A DNA stretch of 64,000 nt from Branchiostoma floridae (Eukaryota; Chordata; Leptocardii; Amphioxiformes; Branchiostomatidae): NCBI RefSeq assembly GCF_000003815.2, contig NC_049992.1, positions 5,577,839 through 5,641,838 of the forward strand, in the 5' to 3' direction. Below, piece by piece: positions 55,219-64,000 of the stretch (positions within the stretch are counted from its first letter, which is position 1; the number at the start of each line of letters is the position of its first letter). The translations under genes and the position numbers were made by a program. The notes beneath the pieces are model-generated. The model ran no database searches, was not told the origin of the DNA, and was given only the letters and a program-made list of their open reading frames with translations.

Positions 55219-57236
55219 TCAGTGAGCTGCGGCGATGATCCCGACGTCCTGGCAGCGGCCCACCAGCGTCTGGCCCCGCACGCGTCGGCAGGTCAGGCCC
55301 TGGTGGCACGGGCAGAAGGACGTCTGCCGCTCGGTATCCATCAGCGGGAAGGGCGGGGCGTTCACCGGGCACACCTCGCCGACTTCCCGCAGAGGCTTGC
55401 AGACCCGCACCGGCATCCTGATGTTCCACTGGGCGCAGCAGGACACGTCTTCACCCTCGGCACTGATGCAGTCGGCATCCGAGGAACAAAACTAGATAAT
55501 AACAACAGGAACAATGCTTAGTTTATCTGGCAAAGATGCCTGTGTATAGCAAGTAGCATTAACCACGTACACGGTTGAGGAAATTGTTGAAGTATCATCT
55601 TCTCAACCTCGACACTGATGCAGTCGGCATTCGAGGAACAAAGCTAAACCAGAAAACAACAAGAAATGCTTAGTTTTTCTGGCAATTAATACTGACGACG
55701 GTTGAAATGTTCAAGGATCATCTCCTGAACATCACTACTAAATGTAGTCACTCAGCATCCACGGAAGAAATCTAAACAACCGCAATTAACAATAACAACA
55801 ACAACAACAATGCTTTGTTTATCTGACAAGTAACAATGACGACGGTGGAGTGAAATGTTCAAAGATCATATCCTCAACATCACTACTGATGTAGTAATTC
55901 AGCATCCGAGGAACAAAACTACACAACAACATCAAGACCATAGCACATCAATGTAAAAAGATTTTTAAAAAACAACGGAATTTCACTTCTTTCAGGAAAA
56001 CAGTTCTTTCCTACGGATTCAATTGTCTTCTGCCATGCGTATGAGTCTGGATTCTCTGTTAAAAAATCACTAAACAACATCGGCCATGCATTAACTCATC
56101 ATCACCATCACTCTATGTCAGTGCGTAACACTGAGGCCGTCTTCCACTTTTTTTGTTCGTTGCCGACGCGTCAGATTTTTTTATGTGGTGTGGCCAATAT
56201 TCTGTATTCAAAACTCTAAAAGAAGACGATGCTGTACACAATTGGGAAACACATGCATTTTCTTAGAAAAGGGAACGTCCGGACCCTGCCGGGCAGATTA
56301 TGTGTTGTTCCTTTGCATTTCGGGCGGTTGATCCTTTGCATTTCGGGCGTGACCCCTACCTTGCCCCATGGGACACCTTGCGACTCGCAGAGTATTTTGG
56401 GGGCACTGCCGGACACTGAGTTGAATTTTCAAGTTGGACTTAAAATGAACCCGGGACCCAGTAACAAATAGACGCCGTGATCATGACCTACCCGTGGGGA
56501 ACACCGACGGGTATCTTCCGGTGTCCGACAGTCCTCCTGGACTAATCTGTGACTCGGGGCTACATCCCTGACGGGCGCTGGTGGGACCTTTGCCGTACCC
56601 AAATAATTATGAGAACTTCGCTTCGTTCTAGAAATGTTTCTGTAGGGGCGTAAATCTTTTGCTCTAATCTTATCTGATATGATACAACACAACTAAGACT
56701 AGTGGATAAGTTTTGCAAATGATAATACTTTTCAGCCAGTATTCACTGTTTTTCAATTGTGACGGAGAATGAGTTGCTTTTCGCCAAAACCTAGTCACCC
56801 AAAATAAGTAAGATTTAGTGCATGGCCCCATAAAGCGGTACGGAAGCTTTCTACAACTTTCTACAACTCCGAGCATTAACGCTCAATATCCAAGACCTAA
56901 TCAACTCCAACCCACAAGATTGGGGATTAAAACGCCCAACGTTTTAAAATTTAACAACAACCAGAACCATATGCACTTGAAATAATTTGAACAGAAACCT
57001 TTGATGTTTCCTCATACAATCTAGAAACAGATACAAACGAAAAAAGCTCAAGTTATGACAACATACTTACATGCCTAACTCCTACGCAGTTGTCGACAGC
57101 GTCATTGTCTAAACATCTGACAAACTGGATTGAATAAAAAAATGAAAGAACCTACCCCTGTGATGGGCATATAGCCCTGGGCTGGGATGACAGAGATGGC
57201 CAAAACCATCACAAGAACGGTCAGCATGGACGCCAT
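55219..57236 (-). CDS. Prokineticin/colipase-fold secreted peptide
   Basis: Three phase-0 exons, in coding order: 57236-57156, 57124-57071, 55491-55219; 135 residues. Exon 1 is a signal peptide (MASMLTVLVMVLAISVIPAQ) followed by GYMPITG, which recalls the AVITGA start that prokineticins need for receptor activation. Exon 2 adds a short segment with two Cys (RCLDNDAVDNC). Exon 3 holds the ten-Cys core in prokineticin order: FCSSDADC, SCCAQW, VCKPLREVGEVC, FCPCHQGLTC and RC. Vertebrate prokineticins have ten Cys, so the exon 2 pair is extra. It is presumably a disulfide-rich extracellular ligand; astakine or Dickkopf-type colipase folds are alternatives. Decayed copies of the start of exon 3 lie upstream of it in intron 2. 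Confidence 0.82.
55492..55930. repeat. Decayed tandem copies of the exon 3 acceptor region
   Basis: Three diverged units of about 130-150 bp, each with a match to CACTGATGCAGTCGGCATCC then GAGGAACAAAACTA, and AACAACAA plus ATGCTTAGTTTATCTGGCAA between. The coding-like matches lie at 55615-55645, 55740-55775 and 55880-55915. The later two have lost the reading frame. Confidence 0.75.
56229..56600. repeat. Dispersed repeat in prokineticin-like intron 2
   Basis: CCCTGCCGGGCAGATTATGT and GCATTTCGGGCG (twice) with GTGACCCCTAC match the repeat at 51484-51630. The rest is GC-rich and unlike its surroundings. Class unknown. Confidence 0.5.
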
Positions 57237-58280
57237 GTTTTCTTCGGGATGTATCTCTCTGGTGTGTGCTACTTTTTGCTTGGCGTTTGAGGCCTTTTAT
57301 TCTTTTTACTTCAGTTTCTTTTTACCTCGATTGACGTAGTTTCTAACACTGTGTGAAGACGTTATGACATGTGCGCATGACACGTGTACATGCGTGCGTG
57401 TACACGTTTCTCTTCTCTTATAACGAAAACCACTTGAGATGGTGATTCAACAACAGCAACTTTTATAACTAGCAGCTGCTACCAGGCTGTTTCTGTTGAG
57501 GTCTCAGAAGTATCGCGGATATTTCATAGACGTTTATTTCAAACATTAACCATAATATCAATAAAGGCGTTAAGATATAAGTAAGATAGCCAATTAATAG
57601 GCTTTCAAACTTAAGGTTAAGTGAAGAAAGTTTTTACAACTCGCTTTCCACAGATTGAATGAACTGTCGGAAAGGGTAAGATACTAGTAAATCCTAAGAT
57701 AATACTAGAAAGTTTTTATTATTAGTTTTCGCCCATGTTATGTTATCTACCATGATCAAAACGAAAACATTCAACTTCAAGTACTGCGGTTTCCATTTCT
57801 GTAATGAAGAATATGCAACAAGTTTCACAAACTTTGCAAAACTTTCTACAAGGACAAACTTTTTCAGCTATACTCATTAAAAACAATCGAACATGATGTG
57901 CAAACACGTCTACGTATGAAAGAACATGTGCGTCAAAATGATGTCTGAACAATGTCTTGTTTACGAAGACGAAGTGTTTTTCCAGCTACTTGTTATGTCT
58001 GGCGAAAAACTCGAGGCTTTATGCGCGTCATTCCTTGTTATGTTATTGCTAGAAAACACTCTGATGGTAGATTTACGTTTGTCATTCATACAAAAGTGTC
58101 AAATTTGTTATGACGTTTGATTTTCTTTCAAATCAGCGTTTGGAGCCTCGTGTTTTAAAAGTACATCACAAAGTGAGTGAGTTCATCTAGGGTGAGCCAA
58201 CAACTTTTCTAAAGTTTTCGGGAGATATGTGGTATTAAAGCGCCCCCTCCATTCCCATAGTTCCACTTACTCACACGTAT
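57237..58280. other. Upstream region of the prokineticin-like gene
   Basis: AT-rich, no exon recognised. On the gene strand, AATAAAAGGCC lies about 60 bp upstream of the start codon (57295-57305) and could serve as a TATA-like element. Confidence 0.4.
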
Positions 58281-58350
58281 GGACGCACACACGCACATTC
58301 ACACACACACGCACGCATGCACGCTTACACAAACGCACCTACAAACACCC

Positions 58351-58400
<50 letters not shown>

Positions 58401-58530
58401 ACACACACACACACACAAGTAAACACTCACATGCACACAGACACACCCACACGCACACACACACGCACATACACAAAGACACACACACACACACACACAA
58501 GCACACACTCAAGCACAAACACACGGTTTA
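58281..58530. repeat. Long (CA)n microsatellite
   Basis: About 250 bp of CA repeats with interruptions. The His/Thr-rich and Cys/Val-rich frames on both strands are artefacts. Confidence 0.97.
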
Positions 58531-58918
58531 CACACAAATTCCAATAAAAGTCTCCGTATAACGTTCTGTTAATGCCTACTGTTTCCTTCAAAGATGAAAA
58601 CTACGATTAACACTATCGAAGAACATAATGAATATCTATTGATTGCAGGCAAGACTACAGCCACGCAACAGTGCACCCAGTGTTGCGTCTGCTTCAGATC
58701 TATACAAGTACATTAGGATCCATATTTCCCGGTGAACGAATGGCTACTAGCACAAGACAAGGACGCCGATACACTTGACTCTCCTGTCGGGTCGATAGAG
58801 TGATGGATTGAACGACTCAGAGATGAAGAAAGCGATGATTGGGAGGTAGACTACGCTGATGTGTAGCAGGGTGTACAATGAGACATTATTGACAGCGCAC
58901 TGGCAAGTGTTCAGTTCA

Positions 58919-59242
58919 GCTAAGGGCACAACCCGCCGTACTTGCAATTTGTCCGTACGTTTTTTTTGAGAGGCCACGTCAGCCACGTATTTCTGAAAAC
59001 GTACAGGGCAAGCGCGTCGCCAGTACTGGCACGTACGGGGGGGGAATCCGCAGCCCGATGGCCCGATGAAGTTTTGCCTGCACGTAAAGTTCTACGGCGT
59101 GTCTGCGTGCTCCAAAATCCGTCGGATTCCCTACGAGTTCGTACGGAGGCAGTACTTACCACTTACGGATCCCTAAAGATTCCCCACGTTTTGGCACGTA
59201 GATTGCACGTATTTGCACGTGCGGCGGGTAGTGCCCTTAGCT
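58919..59242. mobile_element. MITE with CTAAGGGCAC ends and GCACGTA repeats
   Basis: Starts CTAAGGGCACAACCCGCCGT and ends with the complement, GGCGGGTAGTGCCCTTAG. The interior is rich in GCACGTA and CGTACG. A 4-base AGCT flanks both ends, but because it is palindromic it may be part of the terminal repeat. Confidence 0.75.
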
Positions 59243-59727
59243 TTAGGGAAGTGGGGGTTAATAAAGGACAATTGGGTCCTGCATGGGGGTTTCGTAAACC
59301 AGAGTTTGAAGCGGCTTTACCTCTTTTCGGGCTTATATAATACTTAATAAATGATTTTCATGAACTATGAAAAAAAATCAATATCTTTAATGTTTTATCA
59401 TGCTGTCCATGTCAACTCCATCTGTATTGTCATTGTCGTTGCTAACAGGGCTAGCCCTTTGAAATCGTGGTTTCTGGTAAAAATAATGTTGTGAGACAAT
59501 GAATAGGCAGACTAGACCTGATCATGATAACTGCAAAAATGTACTGACGAATCGGTCATGCAATTAACAGGATTCTACCGTATCAGAATTTGGTGGCCCA
59601 CAATATGCATAGCAGTGGTTCTGTCAACATGGTCATTCTATGATTCTTATGGCCACAAATTTGCATTCAAAGCAAAAAAGGAAAAGCGCCACCTGACGAG
59701 TTGTTGCTGATGTTCATGTGATAAGGT

Positions 59728-60672
59728 CAGGTTGATTTGATTATAATGGACTGCATCCCCAGGGAATCTAAAAACTGATGCGAGCGTGCGAATAAAACAG
59801 TTTGGCCAAATAATATGCATTAATTTATGAAATTAAAGCGGCCAGAAAGGTTGAACAAATGAACAAACACACAAAGTATGGAATGCCAAACAAGAAATTT
59901 TTATTAGTTTTTTCATCTTCTGTGACATTGGCATAGCCGTTGGCATTCCAAAACATAAGTATATGTTTTCCAAAATTCCAATATATATTTTTTACGCCTG
60001 AACCATATATTTCCTTTCAAATGCTTTGAATGACTTACAAAAAAAGACGATGCCGATGTAATCCGTATAATTAAATTTACATGGGTAAGGGCAATGTAAT
60101 CAGGGGTGTTAAAAAGGAATCTAGGTTCGAATAGTGGATTGAGCCCTTTGAAAAGGCAATTTACACCTATTTTCTCACAATACTCGGGAAAAATGAGTAG
60201 CCTAAGTACCATCCTTTTTTTCTACCGAGGCTCCTTGCACTCGCTGCCTTACGTTCATACACAGTTTGTACGTAACGTTAGGCCATGTTTATTTGGTTAT
60301 ATGTATGAAAACCTGTGGGAAGTAAAAAAAAAAAACTGATGCTAGCGTGCTAATTAAAATGTTTGGCCAAAAAAAGGTACCTTCATTATAAAAAAAATAA
60401 CTGGCAAGGAAGTTTGAACAAATGACTGAACACACAGAATGCGGTATGCCGAACAATAGATTCTTTATTTTTGCTCTTTTTCGTGTAATTTGACCTCGGA
60501 ATATTCTATTTCTCGGAAAATTCGTTTCCGATATTTGTCTTTGCAACAATCCACGGCATAGATTTGCTAATTGTGAAGATGCTTTGTACGATTTACAGTA
60601 TGGTTAAAAAGTTTTATTTTATTTTAGGAAACATCCGCGCGCGGACGTCATCCATATAATCAGATCAACAGT
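59728..60672. repeat. Repeat cluster: GTTGATTTGATTATA ends and an internal direct repeat
   Basis: GGTTGATTTGATTATAATGG at 59730 faces ATCCATATAATCAGATCAAC at 60651-60670. Inside, two diverged direct copies lie at about 59765-59905 and 60330-60470, sharing AAAACTGATGC, GTTTGGCCAAA and TTGAACAAATGA. It may be one long non-autonomous element or two neighbours. Confidence 0.55.
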
Positions 60673-60864
60673 TCCTAATTGTGCCAAACTGGGGTCGAGT
60701 CAAGGGTGGTTTAACCCTTATGCGACACAAGCAAGAGTGGGTAGGCCTTTCTTGATCACATGGCTGACGGCTGCTTGGAATATGATAAGTGAGCAGATCT
60801 CTGGCATGTCTGTCCCTCTATATTAATCTCCAAGCAAAATAACGGTATAGGCAAGAATAATATA

Positions 60865-61110
60865 AATTAGGTTTTTGGACTTGCGTTTGCATTTCTCTTC
60901 TATTAAAAGATACATACTTTAGAAAATGCCGCAAAACACGTAAAATACTGAGCTTGGAATTTTAATTTTTGTAAGGACAAGAACAATAAATCTGTCGTTT
61001 TTGCATTTTGTACCTCGCATTTTATGATCTGTGTTTGCCCTTTTCTTCTAATTAAAGATACATAGAAATGCCACCAAACACGCGTAAAATACTGAGCTTG
61101 TAGTTTTGAG
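60865..61110. repeat. Local tandem duplication
   Basis: Two diverged copies about 145 bp apart share TTAAAGATACATA, ATGCC then AAACACGTAAAATACTGAGC. Non-coding. Confidence 0.65.
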
Positions 61111-62360
61111 CTTGTAGTTTCAAACCTTTTAATATAGAGGCGGAGTTGACAGTGACAAAAAGACTGCGTAAAAGTTGTATCTGTTGTTAGACACGGGAAT
61201 CTGATGTACCAGTATATCGTATCGAAAATCTGGGTTGATTTTCCAATTAAATCAATCGCCCAGTGTATCATCAGATAAGGAGCATGTTTAATGTATGCCA
61301 TGGCTCAATTACATTGATTTACATTTTCTTGTCAATAAAAACATCTCCAAATGATGGAAAAGAAAACGCAATACACATGACAAATGCAAGGTGCTAACAA
61401 ACATAACGGCAGTGATATATATCATGAATCGTGAATTTTTATGGAATCATTGTTAACATCCTCGTACGAAAATTAATGTTAATACATCACTAGTTATGAC
61501 CGTATGGTCAACTGTTAAAGGAAGACATGCGCTAAAATAAGGAAAAACGAAACTAGGTCACATTGTTGTCGTTTTCAATTTCAGCACGTATTAATCTACT
61601 GGCGTTTTAGTCCAGTGGGAGAAAAGAAACATTCGACAAAAATCAAGAAATTGAATTAATAGCTGAAAACTGTCACCTCTTGACCTAAGATGTCGTCTCC
61701 CTGTACTGCAAGAGGAAATGGAGAAGACAATTCAATATTAGATTATTTCGTGACGAACGGATCTTTGAACCCAAAACATCTGTAAATCTAAACACTAAAG
61801 AATTTCAGAAGCTTCTAATCTTAGTTTACTACTGTTTATTTTATTTGACAGCACAATGGATTGCTTTGGCAGTTCGCAAAGAGTCTAACGAATTTACTGG
61901 GTTGATATAGATTTTCTTTCTTTGATTTCCATGATTGCATCGCCATATGTTGATCATCGTATTACGCTTGTCTATACGTTTGTTCTCTGTAATAACTAGG
62001 TCTAAAGATAATCGTTAAAACGTCCAGAAAGCACCCACATCATCAGAGACAGATGGTGATACAGAGACATGAGTTGACACATGGGCCTTTGTCGTGCGGG
62101 GCGCAGGAAGATATTTTCCACAGCAAATCCTCTACTTTGCAGGCCATTGATTTTTTCAATGATCTTCTACCTACAAATGAACAATCACCCAAGTTCCATA
62201 CATTTGTAACACATTGGAAGGTGATTGGCCAGACGCCAAGTCGAAACAATCAGCAGCCTCAACTGCAGGTTCGTGGATGTAGGGTTTGGACAACATGGTT
62301 GTCTTGCAGATACCGATCGCTAGGGTGTGTTGTCTACAGTGAATAACGAAAAAAATGGCA

Positions 62361-62515
62361 CTGTGTGTTGCAATCGGTAAGGTGTTTGGCTCGAACCACA
62401 GGGACGGGGTTCAAAAACGCTGATATGCTCCGAAATTTTGCCCTTTGGAAAGACACTTTCCACGACTTTCCTCATTTCACTCAGGTGTCTGGAGTCTGGT
62501 AGAGACTAGCACCCA
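62361..62515 (+). mobile_element. tRNA-derived SINE, degraded
   Basis: Diverged A- and B-box-like segments (TGTTGCAATCGGTAAGGTG; GACGGGGTTCAAAAACGC), then TGCCCTTTGGAAAGACACTT and TTTCACTCAGGTGTCTGGAG, as in the other two SINE copies. Confidence 0.65.
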
Positions 62516-63670
62516 ATAACGATAACAGAAAAGTTTCATAGCCACAATGTCGACTGTCCGTCAGCCATCAATAGACGTGCAGGTGTAAATGCACAACTAG
62601 AAAAAATCTTTATCACAGCACATCAAAGGAAGTAGTGCCATATTATCTACATACCTATACATTGTATGTAATCATTGTCCCAAGTCACTTGGGTATTCAT
62701 TGTCATACGGAAATAATAGGAGTGGGCTTTGATGCTTGTGAACGGAACGTTATTATGAACGTTATTATTATTATTTGCCCAATTATTATGATTTGTCCAA
62801 TTTTGGGTCAAGAGGACGTAGACTGAAAATACGATATACCAACCAGTATTACTTGATCAATAAAATACGACAAAGAAAAGAACAACTGCCTAAGTAAACA
62901 CAATTTGCCGTCCATGACCTTATTTGTGATGTTGATTTAATAAAACAAAGATGAATATCCTGATCAATGCACTCTAACAAAGTATCGAGTAATGTGAAAT
63001 AACAGTTACTCCCCTTCCAGAAGTTTGGAACCAGATATAAACTGACTTCACAAAAAGGAATAATGAATAAAATGAATTACTGAAACAGCCGTAGTCTACC
63101 AATGTGTCTTTCTGGGTTAAACGTATTTCATTTTGGCTCTGAAAATCAGTACAATGCATCCTATTGAGTTTGTATCAGGTATTTATTAACCACGAAATTT
63201 CGTAGTCCTGATTCAATCCCAGATAAAATGCCCCTACTGTTCGTCTCTAATCACATAAGATACACGAAAAGAGTGATGACAGAGGCTAAATGAAATCTAG
63301 CAAAATGCCGTTTATTCTGCCGAAACCTCATGTTAAATTGAGCACACCTAGTTAGTGCCCTCGCAAATGGGTGAAGAAATATCCACATGGGAGGGTAAAA
63401 ATAATATATCTCCTTTAAACCAGGTCATCTTCCTTGTCGATAAAGTGACCTACTCTACTTACGAGTTAGTCCAATCCATTCCCAGTTGAGATATTATCAA
63501 AAGCTCTTTAAGTCAAGCCAAAGTTTACCGCTTTGAAAGGCCCGGTGGGACATTTGGAATTAATGCTGATAAAAAGTAGGGCGATGGGAAACCCGGTTAT
63601 AAGGTAAAGACATATTGTAGTAACCAGCGGTAAAGCTCTGTACTTCGATTTCAGGCCACTTGGGTTTTAA

Positions 63671-63912
63671 TGCAATAAGCTCTTTCGCAGATTTCACTAC
63701 GCATGTGTGGGTGACATGAATTGTGGGTACAAGGTCAAAGGTGAAGGCCACTGACTTCCCACCATTTTGCAGGCGCCATTACGTACCGGGCATTCGAACG
63801 CATATGAAAACAATAGTCGAGAACAGTCTGTTTACTTCTCAGGGGCCCTCACCTTTGACATATTACCTACAATTCGTGTCGCCCGCACTACGAGAGAGCT
63901 CATTACTGGTGA
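63671..63912. repeat. Inverted repeat
   Basis: GACATGAATTGTGGGTA, then GGTCAAAGGTGAAGGCCA at left (63713-63751) faces GGGCCCTCACCTTTGACATA, then TACAATTCGTGTC at right (63842-63880). The outer parts (GCAATAAGCTCTTTCG against CGAGAGAGCTCATTACTG) also pair. Probably a diverged MITE. Confidence 0.65.
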
Positions 63913-64000
63913 TGCATATAAAAGTGAGTTGGTTCCCAACATTAAGACCCGCAAAGACTTTGTACAGTGAGTTGTTGCCATGTGTTGGAATAACAGCATA

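Larger units (their letters stand above)
59243..64000. other. Gene-poor 3' end of the window
   Basis: No coding exon could be supported. It contains the repeat pair at 59728-60672, a local tandem duplication (60865-61110), a SINE (62361-62515) and an inverted repeat at 63671-63912. The rest appears unique and AT-rich. Confidence 0.5.

Noticed and set aside
58229-58561. Open frames of 60-110 codons, rich in His/Thr or Cys/Val, on both strands
   Set aside because: They are produced entirely by the CA/GT microsatellite; the same holds for 16300-16690, 629-814 and 53174-53425.

Overview
The window looks like nuclear DNA of a cephalochordate (lancelet, Branchiostoma-type). The evidence is intron-split genes with GT-AG junctions, chordate-type families (5-HT6-like receptor, ST8Sia-like sialyltransferase, sepiapterin reductase, TCAF-like protein, prokineticin-like peptide), an NHL-repeat gene of the kind much expanded in amphioxus, and a very dense load of small non-autonomous transposons and tRNA-derived SINEs. 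There are no bacterial operons, no CRISPR arrays and no viral genes. One assembly gap of 100 N lies at 50804-50903.

Layout. 1-1754: repeat mosaic. 1755-3269 (+): last two coding exons of a 5-HT6-like amine receptor; the exon with TM1 and early TM2 was not found. 3270-16324: about 13 kb with no gene, holding a mariner-derived deletion element nested in a foldback element, a Mutator-like hairpin with a 9-bp target duplication, a LINE 3' fragment and a SINE. 16325-21893 (+): a seven-exon sialyltransferase whose introns hold several inverted-repeat elements. 23819-27083 (-): sepiapterin reductase, four exons. 28674-30205 (+): an unrecognised 131-residue acidic protein, divergent from sepiapterin reductase. 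31547-39752 (-): a secreted CBM9-like protein of ten exons, with two microexons and a GC-AG intron. An intronless NHL-repeat gene (37266-38192, +) lies inside its second intron on the other strand. 40844-42640 (+): a double-hotdog thioesterase-like gene. Its 3' end begins a 1.2-kb tandem duplication, and a second family of nested duplications runs to 47.0 kb. 47989-52025 (+): a TCAF/M60-like protein with an internal tandem domain duplication and an intact HELGH zinc motif. 55219-57236 (-): a prokineticin/colipase-fold secreted peptide of three exons. 57237-64000: no gene recognised; microsatellite and transposon remnants.

The genes do not form a pathway and appear to be ordinary neighbours. 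Some relations are visible: head-to-head pairs (sepiapterin reductase with the 131-residue gene; CBM9-like with thioesterase-like), a gene inside an intron, and convergent TCAF and prokineticin genes. Exon joins were worked out by hand by matching donor and acceptor sites, reading phase and family similarity; each full CDS listed keeps one open frame from ATG to stop. The less ordinary observations are the hammerhead-ribozyme-like core in a dispersed repeat, the displaced histidine of the sialyltransferase VS motif, the gene-conversion-like patch in the TCAF duplication, the decayed tandem copies beside the prokineticin exon, and the layered tandem duplications between 42.4 and 47.0 kb.
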